A DNA stretch of 35,674 nt from Actinomycetota bacterium. Its GTDB lineage: Bacteria; Actinomycetota; Thermoleophilia; Gaiellales; Gaiellaceae. The DNA lies in assembly GCA_005884575.1 (NCBI GenBank), contig VAWW01000031.1:12579-48252 (forward strand). Reading direction: 5' to 3'. The position numbers and the translations under genes were made by a program. Position 1 is the stretch's first letter; every line of letters begins with the position of its first letter. The notes under the pieces were generated by a model. That model made no database searches. It was not told the DNA's origin and saw nothing but the letters and a program-made list of their open reading frames with translations. This document shows positions 16,917 through 24,895 of the stretch, piece by piece.

Positions 16917-18584
16917 TTGGCGACGCAGATTCCCTCGTCCCTCGAGATCGCCCAGAGCGCGATCCTCCGTCCCGTCGGCGAGATCGCCGAGGAGGCGGGC
17001 CTCCTTCCGGACGAGGTGGAGCTGTACGGCCGCTACAAGGCGAAGATCGGCCTCTCGGTGCTCGACCGGCTGGCCGACAAGCCGGACGCGAAGCTGATCT
17101 GCGTCACGGCGATCACGCCGACGAAGGCCGGCGAGGGCAAGACGACGACGTCCGTCTCGCTGACCCAGGGGCTCGGCGCGATCGGCCGCAATCCCACGCT
17201 GTGCCTGCGCGAGGCGTCGCTCGGACCGGTCTTCGGGATCAAGGGCGGCGCTGCGGGTGCCGGCTACGCGCAGGTCGTCCCGATGGAGGACATGAACCTC
17301 CACTTCACCGGCGACATCCATGCGATCGGCGCCGCGAACAACCTGCTCGCCGCGATGCTCGAGGCGCAGATCCTGCACGGCAACGAGCTCGACATCGACC
17401 CGCTCTCGATCTCGTGGCGGCGCTGCGTCGACATCAACGACCGCGCGCTGCGCGACATCGCGGTCGGCCTCGGCGGGCGCGCCAACGGCTATGTCCGCCA
17501 GACCGGCTTCGACATCACGGCCGCCTCGGAGGTGATGGCGATCGTGGCCGTCGCCCGCGACCTCCAGGACCTGCGGCAGCGGCTCGGCGCGATCACCGTC
17601 GGCTCGACCTTCGAGGGCGAGCCCGTCACCGCCGAGCAGCTGCGCGCCGCGGGCGCGATGACCGTCCTCTTGAAGGACACGATCAAGCCGAACCTCGTGC
17701 AGACGCTCGAGGGCCAGCCGGCGTTCGTGCACTGCGGCCCGTTCGCGAACATCGCGCACGGGAACAACTCACTCGTCGCCGACCGCGTCGCGCTCAAGCT
17801 CGGCGACTTCGTCGTCACCGAGAGCGGCTTCGGCTCGGACATGGGCATGGAGAAGTTCATGGACATCGTCTGCCGCGTCGGCAACCTGCGGCCGAGCGCG
17901 GTCGTCCTCGTCGCCACCGTGAAGGCGCTGAAGCACCACGCGCAGGATCCGGAGGGCGGCACCGATGCGATCGAGAAGGGCGCAGCCAACCTCGCGCGCC
18001 ACCTCGGGATCATCCGCGAGTTCGGCCTCAACGCCGTCGTCGCGGTCAACCGCTTCCCAGGCGACAGCGACGAGGAGATCCAGCTCGTGCGCGAGCTCGC
18101 GCTCGAGCACGGCGCGTACGCCGCGGAGACGAACGAAGCCGTGACGCAGGGCGGCGAGGGCGCGGCCGCGCTCGCCGAGGCGGCCGTCGCCGCGGCCGAC
18201 GAACCGTCGAGCTTCGACTACATCTATCCGCTCGACGCGCCGATCGAGAAGAAGATCGAGGCGATCGCGAAGCGCGTCTACGGCGCCGACGGGATCTTCC
18301 TGCTGAAGACCGCGCAGGACAAGATCAAGCAGTTCGTGGCGGACGGCTTCGACAAGCTGCCGATCTGCATGGCGAAGACGCACCTCTCGCTCTCGCACGA
18401 CGCGAACCTCCCGAATGCGCCGACCGGCTTCACCGTCACGGTTCGCGACATCCGCGCGTACACCGGCGCCGGCTGGCTCGTCGCCCTCTGCGGAGACATG
18501 CAGACGATGCCCGGGCTGAGTGCGAGCCCCGCCGCCTTCAACGTCGACATCGACGCCGAGGGGAGGACCGTCGGCCTCTTCTGA
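16917..18584 (+). CDS. fhs: Formate-tetrahydrofolate ligase
   Basis: The 555-residue protein is a full-length formyl-THF synthetase. It has the P-loop TPTKAGEGKTTTS, SLGPVFGIKGGAAGAGYAQV, the HFTGDIHAI segment, HCGPFANIAHGNNS, and the C-terminal TVTVRDIRAYTGAG and GDMQTMPGL. It makes 10-formyl-THF from formate, THF and ATP. In the reverse direction it can release formate with ATP synthesis, which would be the energy-yielding end of betaine-methyl oxidation after MetVF and FchA. The TTG start is chosen from the AAGGAG five bases upstream. It is followed by the nucleotidyltransferase-like gene and the betaine transporter on the same strand. Confidence 0.95.
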   Translation: MATQIPSSLEIAQSAILRPVGEIAEEAGLLPDEVELYGRYKAKIGLSVLDRLADKPDAKLICVTAITPTKAGEGKTTTSVSLTQGLGAIGRNPTLCLREASLGPVFGIKGGAAGAGYAQVVPMEDMNLHFTGDIHAIGAANNLLAAMLEAQILHGNELDIDPLSISWRRCVDINDRALRDIAVGLGGRANGYVRQTGFDITAASEVMAIVAVARDLQDLRQRLGAITVGSTFEGEPVTAEQLRAAGAMTVLLKDTIKPNLVQTLEGQPAFVHCGPFANIAHGNNSLVADRVALKLGDFVVTESGFGSDMGMEKFMDIVCRVGNLRPSAVVLVATVKALKHHAQDPEGGTDAIEKGAANLARHLGIIREFGLNAVVAVNRFPGDSDEEIQLVRELALEHGAYAAETNEAVTQGGEGAAALAEAAVAAADEPSSFDYIYPLDAPIEKKIEAIAKRVYGADGIFLLKTAQDKIKQFVADGFDKLPICMAKTHLSLSHDANLPNAPTGFTVTVRDIRAYTGAGWLVALCGDMQTMPGLSASPAAFNVDIDAEGRTVGLF

Positions 18585-19320
18585 GATTCGGGACGACATC
18601 GTCGAGGAGGGCCGGCGCGTCCTCGACGCGGCAGAGGCGAAAGGCGTCCCGTTGCGGCTGCTCGGCGGCGTCGCGATCCGGCTCCGTTCCGAAGGATTGC
18701 CCGCGGCGCTGCAGCGGGAGTACAAGGATCTCGACTTCGCGACGACGCGCAAGGCCGTCGGCGACACGCAGATGCTGCTGCGCGACCTGGGCTACGACCC
18801 GGACGTCGCCTTCAACGCGATGAACTCCCGCGAGCGGCTGCTCTTCTACGACGACGTGCACGGTCGCCAGGTCGACGTCTTCGTGCGCGTGTTTCGGATG
18901 TGCCACGAGATCCCGCTCGAGAGCCGGCTCGGGGTCGACCCGGGAACCGTTCCGCTTGCCGAGCTGCTGCTGACGAAGCTCCAGATCGTCGAGCTGAACG
19001 AGAAGGACGTGCGGGACGCCGTCGCTTTGCTGCACGAGCACGAGGTGACCGAGGACGACAGCGGCGTCAACGCCGCGCGCGTCGCCGAGCTCTGCGCCGA
19101 TGACTGGGGCCTCTGGCGGACGATCACCCACAACCTCGACGCCGTCGCGAGCCACCTCGACGTCTACGACGTCGACCGCGAGCGGGTTGCGGCGAGGCTG
19201 CGCCGGCTCCAGGAGCGGATCGAGGCCGAGCCGAAGTCCCGCGGCTGGAAGCTCCGGGCCAGAATCGGCGAGCGCAGGCGCTGGTACGAGCTGCCCGAGG
19301 AGGTCGGCGCCGGGCCCTAG
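18520..19320 (+). CDS. Nucleotidyltransferase-like protein of unknown function
   Basis: The folded part starts near EIRDDIVEEGRRVLDAAEAKG and contains LLGGVAIRL and KDLDFATT, followed by QVDVF. This is the GG...DxD...D order of a minimal nucleotidyltransferase (AbiEii-like) fold. An Arg-rich C-terminus ends the protein. I cannot assign a function. The only conventional start upstream is GTG 18520, which overlaps fhs by 65 bases and adds a low-complexity Pro/Ser/Thr segment without a Shine-Dalgarno. An ATT at 18586, just after the fhs stop, may be the true start. It sits between fhs and the betaine transporter on the same strand. Confidence 0.6.
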   Translation: MRAPPPSTSTSTPRGGPSASSEIRDDIVEEGRRVLDAAEAKGVPLRLLGGVAIRLRSEGLPAALQREYKDLDFATTRKAVGDTQMLLRDLGYDPDVAFNAMNSRERLLFYDDVHGRQVDVFVRVFRMCHEIPLESRLGVDPGTVPLAELLLTKLQIVELNEKDVRDAVALLHEHEVTEDDSGVNAARVAELCADDWGLWRTITHNLDAVASHLDVYDVDRERVAARLRRLQERIEAEPKSRGWKLRARIGERRRWYELPEEVGAGP

Positions 19321-19361
19321 GTGGGCGTACGCGCTGGACAGCGCCCTGAGCAGGAGAAACA

Positions 19362-20441
19362 ATGGTCCGGGTGACGACGCTTGCTCTGCCCGCCCCGCCG
19401 GCCAGCCGCGTCGACCGCAGCGGCGAGCCCCTGATCCGGGCCGCCGGCGTCTGGAAGATCTTCGGGCGCCACGCCGACCGCATCATCGGCACGTCCGACG
19501 CCGAGCTCCCGCGCGCCGAGCTGCGCGCGAAGACCGGCTGCGTCGCGGCCGTCCGCGACGTCTCGTTCGACGTCTGGCCCGGGGAGGTCTTCGTCGTCAT
19601 GGGACTCTCCGGCTCGGGCAAGTCGACGCTCGTCCGGACGCTGATCCGGCTGATCGAGCCGAGCGCCGGACAGGTCGACATCGCCGGCAAGGACGTCACC
19701 GCCGCGAGCCAGGCGGAACTGCGCGAGTTGCGGCGCCACACGTCCTCGATGGTCTTCCAGCATTTCGGCCTACTCGCGCATCGCCGTGTGATCGACAACG
19801 TCGCCTTCGGCCTCGAGATCCAGGGCGTCTCGAAGGCCGAGCGGCTCGCGCGCGCCGAGAAGGTGCTGCAGCTCGTCGGCCTCGAGGACTCCGCGAACTC
19901 GTTCCCCGACCAGCTCTCCGGCGGCATGCAGCAGCGCGTCGGCCTGGCGCGCGCGTTCGCCGTCGATCCGAAGGTGATGCTCTACGACGAGCCCTTCAGC
20001 GCGCTCGACCCGCTGATCCGGCGCGACATGCAGGACGAGGTCATCCGCCTCCAGCACGAGACGGGCAAGACGATGGTGTTCATCACGCACGACCTGCCCG
20101 AGGCGCTGCGCCTCGGCGACCGGATCGCGATCATGCGCGACGGCGCGATCGTGCAGCTCGGCACCCCCGAGGAACTCGTCGGCTCGCCCGCCGACGAGTA
20201 CGTCGAGAACTTCGTGCGCGACATCCCGCGCAGCCACGTGCTCACGATTCGCTGGATCATGCGCGACGCGCGGCCGGGCGAGGAGGACGGACCGCGCCTC
20301 GACGTACGGACGAACGTGCGCAAGGCGATTCCCGTGATCGCCGAGAGCGAGCGTCCGGTGTGCGCGGTCGAGGACGGCAGGGTCGTCGGCGTCGTCGACC
20401 GGGAGACCGTGCTGACGGCGATCGCGGGCGAGAGCGCCTGA
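19362..20441 (+). CDS. proV: Glycine betaine/proline betaine ABC transporter ATP-binding protein
   Basis: The 359-residue protein has Walker [10 protein letters not shown] at 81-89, Q-loop Gln133, signature LSGGMQQR at 185-192, and Walker B VMLYDE ending at 210. The N-terminal VWKIFG segment and the roughly 30-residue insert before VAAVRDVSF are typical of ProV/OpuAA. The C-terminal 90 residues form a shortened CBS-like region ([25 protein letters not shown]), which senses ionic strength in OpuA, though only about one module is present. AGGAG precedes ATG 19362. It overlaps the permease start by one base (TGATG). Neighbouring catabolic genes suggest import for growth as well as osmoprotection. 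Confidence 0.92.
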   Translation: MVRVTTLALPAPPASRVDRSGEPLIRAAGVWKIFGRHADRIIGTSDAELPRAELRAKTGCVAAVRDVSFDVWPGEVFVVMGLSGSGKSTLVRTLIRLIEPSAGQVDIAGKDVTAASQAELRELRRHTSSMVFQHFGLLAHRRVIDNVAFGLEIQGVSKAERLARAEKVLQLVGLEDSANSFPDQLSGGMQQRVGLARAFAVDPKVMLYDEPFSALDPLIRRDMQDEVIRLQHETGKTMVFITHDLPEALRLGDRIAIMRDGAIVQLGTPEELVGSPADEYVENFVRDIPRSHVLTIRWIMRDARPGEEDGPRLDVRTNVRKAIPVIAESERPVCAVEDGRVVGVVDRETVLTAIAGESA

Positions 20442-22414
20442 TGGCCGTCGCGCAGCCGGCGGCCCGCGCGGTTGCCGCCCCCGCGCCGCGTCCGTGGTGG
20501 CGCGGCCGTGCAGGCCTCGTCGTCGCCGTCGTGCTGGGGATCGTGATCTCGTACTTCGGTTGGCGAAACGACGTCCCGTGGCCGGCGTCGTTGACGTGGA
20601 ACTCGCTCGCCGCGCACCTCGACTCGTTCCAGACGTGGCTCAGCGACCACCGCAACCTGCCGCACCCGAGCATCGTCTTCCGCGCGTTCAACGGTCTCGC
20701 GAGCTTCCTCGACGACATCGTCGGCTGGCTGACGAGCTTCTTCTTCAAGCTCACCTGGATCGGGACCACCGTGCTCGGCGTCCTCGTCGTCCTGCGCTAC
20801 GGCGGCCGCCGGGCCGCGCTCGGCGTGGCCGCCGCATTCGCCGCGTTCGCAGCGATGGGCCTCTGGGAGCCAAGCGTGCGGACGTTCGCGCTCACCTTCG
20901 CGTCGGTCGCGCTGGCGCTCGCGATCGGCCTGCCCCTCGGAGTGCTCGCCGGCCGCTCCGACCGGTTCGCCCGGGCGATCACACCGGTGCTCGACGCGAT
21001 GCAGATCATCCCGGCCTTCGCGTACCTGATGCCGATCGTGATCCTCTTCTCGGTCGGCCCGGGCGCGGCGGTCGCGACGACGCTGATCTACGCGATCCCG
21101 CCGGCGATCCGGATCACGGCGCTCGGGATCCGCGGCGTGCAGCCGAACACCGTCGAGGCAGCGACCGCGCTCGGGGCGACGCGGCTCCAGACGCTCTTCA
21201 AGGTGCAGCTCCCCCTGGCGCGGCGGATGCTGCTCCTCTCCGTCAACCAGACGATCCTGTTCGCGCTCTCGATGGTCGTGATCGCCGGACTGATCGGCGG
21301 GCAGGGCCTCGGCGACGTCGTCACGAGCGGCCTCTACTCGAACCCGGCGCTGGCGCTGCTCGCCGGCGTCGCGATCGTGATCATGGCAATCGCGCTCGAC
21401 CGCGCGACCGAGGCGATGGCGATCCGAACCGACCCCGCGCACCGCCACCTGACGGAGGGCAAGAAGCGCCGTCTGCGGCTCTACACGCTCGCGTGCGCCG
21501 CCGCGGTCGGCCTCGCCGTCGGGCTCGGGTACGCGTTCGGGGCGGGCAGCGTCTGGACGGGCTGGACCGGGCAGAGCTGGCTACTGCGTCAGGTGCAGAG
21601 CGTGCTCGACTACGTCCAGAACCCGTCGACGTTCGTCTTCCACATCACGAACCCGATCGGGAACTTCATCGTCCAGTACGGCCTCGAGCCGCTGCGCACC
21701 TTCTTCGTGGCGACGCCGTGGCCGGCAATGGTTTTCGGGCTGGCGCTGATCGCGTTCCTCGTCTCGGGGCTGCGGCCGGCGCTGATCGTCGCCGCGATGC
21801 TGGCGGTCGTCGGCGTCGCGAACGAGTGGACGCCGGCGATGGACACGCTCTCGCAAGTGCTCGTCGCGACCGTCCTGACCCTCGCCGTGGGGATTCCGCT
21901 CGGCATCTGGGCGGCGGAGAGCGAGCGCGCGCGGCGGGGCATGCGACCGGTGCTCGACGTCCTGCAGACGCTGCCGCAGCTCGTCTACATCATCCCGTTC
22001 ATCTATCTGATGCCCGTTTCGATCGTCCCAGGAGTCATGGCGTCCGTTCTCTATGCGTCGCCGGTCGTGATCCGGCTCGTCGAGGCGGGCATCCGCGAGG
22101 TTTCGCCGAACTCGGTGGAGGCGGCCGGCGCGTTCGGGGCGACGCGGGCGCAGGTGCTCCTGAAGGTCAAGATCCCACTGGCGCGCGAGGCGATCATGCT
22201 CGGCGTCAACCAGGGGCTGATCATGGTGCTCGCCGTCGTCGTGATCGGCGGCCTCGTCGGCTCCGGCGCGCTCGGCTACGACGTGGCGCAGGGCCTGCAA
22301 CGCAGTTTGTTCGGACAGGGCGTCCTCGCCTCGCTCGCGATCCTCGCGCTCGGCATCGCGCTGGACCGCGTGACGCAGGGGCGGCGGCGCCGACGGCTCG
22401 GCGATCTGGCGTGA
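20441..22414 (+). CDS. proW: Double-length fused betaine ABC transporter permease
   Basis: This 657-residue protein contains two complete BPD_transp_1 permease units in one chain. The first has the cytoplasmic EAA loop EAATALGATRLQTLFKVQLP near residue 238, the second EAAGAFGATRAQVLLKVKIP near residue 560. Each is surrounded by about five to six hydrophobic segments, with an additional N-terminal membrane segment at about residues 24-42. ProW/OpuAB proteins normally carry one unit and act as a homodimer. Here the pair is fused, so a single chain may build the whole channel. ATG 20441 shares a base with the proV stop. Confidence 0.88.
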   Translation: MAVAQPAARAVAAPAPRPWWRGRAGLVVAVVLGIVISYFGWRNDVPWPASLTWNSLAAHLDSFQTWLSDHRNLPHPSIVFRAFNGLASFLDDIVGWLTSFFFKLTWIGTTVLGVLVVLRYGGRRAALGVAAAFAAFAAMGLWEPSVRTFALTFASVALALAIGLPLGVLAGRSDRFARAITPVLDAMQIIPAFAYLMPIVILFSVGPGAAVATTLIYAIPPAIRITALGIRGVQPNTVEAATALGATRLQTLFKVQLPLARRMLLLSVNQTILFALSMVVIAGLIGGQGLGDVVTSGLYSNPALALLAGVAIVIMAIALDRATEAMAIRTDPAHRHLTEGKKRRLRLYTLACAAAVGLAVGLGYAFGAGSVWTGWTGQSWLLRQVQSVLDYVQNPSTFVFHITNPIGNFIVQYGLEPLRTFFVATPWPAMVFGLALIAFLVSGLRPALIVAAMLAVVGVANEWTPAMDTLSQVLVATVLTLAVGIPLGIWAAESERARRGMRPVLDVLQTLPQLVYIIPFIYLMPVSIVPGVMASVLYASPVVIRLVEAGIREVSPNSVEAAGAFGATRAQVLLKVKIPLAREAIMLGVNQGLIMVLAVVVIGGLVGSGALGYDVAQGLQRSLFGQGVLASLAILALGIALDRVTQGRRRRRLGDLA

Positions 22415-22433
22415 CAAGACAAGGAGGGAAGGA

Positions 22434-23387
22434 ATGAAGGTTCGTGCAGGAGGGCTGGTCGCCGCGGCGGCCGTCGTCGTCGTGCTGGTCACCGTCGGCA
22501 GCGCGGCTGCGCGGTCGTCGGCGTGCGGCACGGTGACGATCAACGAGCAGGCGTGGGCCGGCTCGACCGCGAACACCTACGTCGTCAAGAACGTGCTCGA
22601 GAAGAACCTCGGGTGCCACGTCAACATCACCAAGGTCGCCGAGGTCCCGGTCTACCAGGCGATGGCCGACGGCAAGACCGACGCGATCCTCGAGGACTGG
22701 GGCCACCAGCCGCAGTGGGACCAGTACGTGACGAAGCAGAAGACGGTCGTGCGGGCGGGCGCGAACGGGGTCAAGGGCGTCATCGGCTGGTACATCCCGA
22801 CCTACCTGATGAAGCAGCACCCCGAGTTCAAGACGTGGAAGGGGCTGAAGGGCAAGGAGACGCTCTTCAAGAGCCCAGAGTCCGGCTCCCAGGGCATGTT
22901 CCTCGGCGGCGACCCCTCCTACCAGCAGAAGGACCAGACGCTGATCAAGGCGCTCGGGCTGAACCTCAAGTTCGTGAGCGTCGGTGCGGAGCCCGCGCAG
23001 GTCGCGCGCTGGACGCAGCTCTACAAGCAGAAGAAGCCGGTGCTCTTCTACTGGTACGACCCGCAGTACCTGAATGCGACGTACCAGGTCTCGCGCATCC
23101 AGCTGCCGAAGCGGTTCAAGGGCTGCCTGGACGACGAGAAGCTCGGCGGCGACCCGAAGAAGTACGCGTGCGAGTACCCGAGCTACACGCTGCTGAAGTT
23201 CATGAGCAAGAAGTTCGCGTCGAGCGGCTCGCCGGCCGTCGGCGTCGTCAAGCGGTTCAGCTGGTCGAACGCGGATCAGAACGCCGTCGCCAAGATGATC
23301 GCCGGGGACCACATGAACCCCGATCAGGCGGCGCAGAAGTGGATCTCCGCCAACAAGGCGAAGGTCAACAAGTGGCTCGGCAAGTAG
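22434..23387 (+). CDS. proX: Glycine betaine ABC transporter substrate-binding protein
   Basis: The 317-residue protein has a Sec signal (MKVRAGG, then a hydrophobic stretch ending SAAARSS) and no lipobox cysteine after it. It is an OpuAC/ProX-type fold: TINEQAWAGSTANTYV, AILEDWGHQPQWDQY, GVIGWYIPTYLMKQH and VLFYWYDPQYL. The repeated Trp/Tyr residues are those expected to build the aromatic cage around a quaternary ammonium. Two cysteines near the N-terminus (C31, C61) may form a disulfide. AAGGAGG precedes ATG 22434 with good spacing. It is the last gene of the transporter operon, before a strong hairpin. Confidence 0.92.
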   Translation: MKVRAGGLVAAAAVVVVLVTVGSAAARSSACGTVTINEQAWAGSTANTYVVKNVLEKNLGCHVNITKVAEVPVYQAMADGKTDAILEDWGHQPQWDQYVTKQKTVVRAGANGVKGVIGWYIPTYLMKQHPEFKTWKGLKGKETLFKSPESGSQGMFLGGDPSYQQKDQTLIKALGLNLKFVSVGAEPAQVARWTQLYKQKKPVLFYWYDPQYLNATYQVSRIQLPKRFKGCLDDEKLGGDPKKYACEYPSYTLLKFMSKKFASSGSPAVGVVKRFSWSNADQNAVAKMIAGDHMNPDQAAQKWISANKAKVNKWLGK

Positions 23388-23409
23388 CCGGGTAGGCCTT
23401 CGCGGCCCT

Positions 23410-23443
23410 GTCCCGGGACCTGGTCCGGTCCAGGTCCCGGGAC
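23410..23443. terminator. Strong GC hairpin terminator
   Basis: A perfect 14-bp inverted repeat, GTCCCGGGACCTGG and CCAGGTCCCGGGAC, is separated by the six-base loop TCCGGT. It lies 23 bases after the proX stop and 100 bases before the convergent glpK stop. There is no T-tract, which is common for high-GC actinobacteria. It may stop transcription from both sides. Confidence 0.75.
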
Positions 23444-23542
23444 GCGCCCGTCGACGACGTGCCCGCGGCTCGAACATGCTGCAAACCGCCGACGAGCCCG
23501 CGCGTCCGAGGGACACGGCTGATGCGGCTGGACGGCGAAGAA

Positions 23543-24895
23543 TCAGACCGTGCGGCGGAGTGCCTCGCGCCACCCGGCGTAGAGGCGCTCCGCGTCGCGG
23601 TGCTGCGGCTCGAAGATCTCGCCGGCGGGGCTCGGGCGCCGCTCGGCGAGGGCGAGCAGCGCGGCGCCGAGCGCCGTCTGCTCCGGCTCGCGTGCGGTCT
23701 CGACGGGGATGCCGAGCAGGTCGGCCTGGAACTGCATCAGCCAGCGGTTGCGCGTCATCCCGCCGTCGGCCCGGAGCAGGTCCAGCGGCGGCATCGCCTC
23801 GAGGACGTCGCGGGTCTGGTACGCGGCGGCCTCGAGCGCCGCCCGGACGATGTGCGCCCTGGTCGTGCCGCCGGTCAGGCCGGTGATCGTCCCGCGGGCG
23901 CCGGGGGCCCAGTGGGGCGAGCCGAGGCCGGCGAGCGCCGGCACGAAGTAGACGCCGCCGTTGTCGTCGAGCGAGGCGGCGAGTGCCTCGCTCTCGGCTG
24001 CGTCGCCGAGCAGGCCGAGGCCGTCGCGGAGCCACTGGATCGCCGCGCCGGTCACGAAGACGGCGCCCTCGAGCGCGCGGCGCGGTTCCTCTCCTTCCAG
24101 CCGCGCTGCCGCGGTGCGCAGGACGCCGCCGCCCGGCTCCTCCTCCGTCTCGACGAGGATGAACGAGCCTGTCCCGTACGTGGCCTTCGCGCCGCCGGCC
24201 GCGAAGAGCGCCGCCTGCTGGTCGCCGGCGATGCCGCGGATCGGCAGCGTGGCGCCGAGGAGCTCGCCCTCGCCGAAGTCGGAGCCGGACGGGCGGATCT
24301 CCGGCAGGACGTCGCGCGGAACCGCGAACAGGTCGAGCAGCTCGTCGTCCCAGTCGAGCGTGTCGAGCGAGGCGAGCAGCGTGCGCGATGCGTTCGTCTC
24401 GTCGGTGACGTGCACGCGGCCGCCGGTCAGCTTCCAGACGAGCCAGCTGTCGACGGTGCCGAACGCGAGACCCTTCGCCGGGAGCTCGCGCAACAACCAC
24501 TCGAGCTTCGTCGCGGAGAAGTACGGGTCGGGCACGAGTCCGGTCTTCGCACGGATCAGCTCGGCGGGCAGCTCGCCGCAGCGCTCGGCGGTGCGGCGGT
24601 CCTGCCAGACGATCGCGTTGTGGACGGGCCGTCCGGTGGCGCGCTCCCAGAGCACGGTCGTCTCGCGCTGGTTCGTGATGCCGATCGCGGTCAGCTGCGT
24701 CCGGTCGACGCCGTCGAGCGCGCGCCCCGCCGCGTCCAGCACGCTCCGCCAGATCTGCTCGGGATCGTGCTCGACCCACCCCGGCCGCGGAAAGATCTGC
24801 GGCAGCTCCGCGTAGCCGCGCCCGAGGATCCGCAGCTCGTCGTCGACGACGAGACACGTCGTCCCGGTCGTCCCCTGGTCGATCGCGAGGATCAC
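23543..24895 (-). CDS. glpK: Glycerol kinase (compact FGGY family)
   Basis: The protein begins VILAIDQGTTGTTCLVV, the ATP-binding start of GlpK. It contains ITNQRETTVLW, NAIVWQDRRTAERC, FGTVDSWLVWKLTGG, VTDETNASRTLL, GIAGDQQAALF, ATYGTGSF and QFQADLLGIPV, all close to glycerol kinase. At 450 residues it is about 50 shorter than usual, with several loops trimmed and a short C-terminus. It phosphorylates glycerol to glycerol 3-phosphate. The GTG at 24895 overlaps the stop of the flavoprotein gene by four bases, so it belongs to the choline-kinase-like/flavoprotein operon. Glycerol could derive from glycerophosphocholine or choline lipids. Confidence 0.85.
   Translation of the reverse strand: MILAIDQGTTGTTCLVVDDELRILGRGYAELPQIFPRPGWVEHDPEQIWRSVLDAAGRALDGVDRTQLTAIGITNQRETTVLWERATGRPVHNAIVWQDRRTAERCGELPAELIRAKTGLVPDPYFSATKLEWLLRELPAKGLAFGTVDSWLVWKLTGGRVHVTDETNASRTLLASLDTLDWDDELLDLFAVPRDVLPEIRPSGSDFGEGELLGATLPIRGIAGDQQAALFAAGGAKATYGTGSFILVETEEEPGGGVLRTAAARLEGEEPRRALEGAVFVTGAAIQWLRDGLGLLGDAAESEALAASLDDNGGVYFVPALAGLGSPHWAPGARGTITGLTGGTTRAHIVRAALEAAAYQTRDVLEAMPPLDLLRADGGMTRNRWLMQFQADLLGIPVETAREPEQTALGAALLALAERRPSPAGEIFEPQHRDAERLYAGWREALRRTV

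Noticed and set aside
14195-18823. A 1542-codon open frame on the plus strand spanning iclR to fhs.
   Set aside because: It is antisense to, or out of frame with, well-supported genes (iclR, AAA ATPase, GFA, fhs), is Arg/Pro/Ala-rich and has no recognisable domain. Such frames are expected at about 70% GC.
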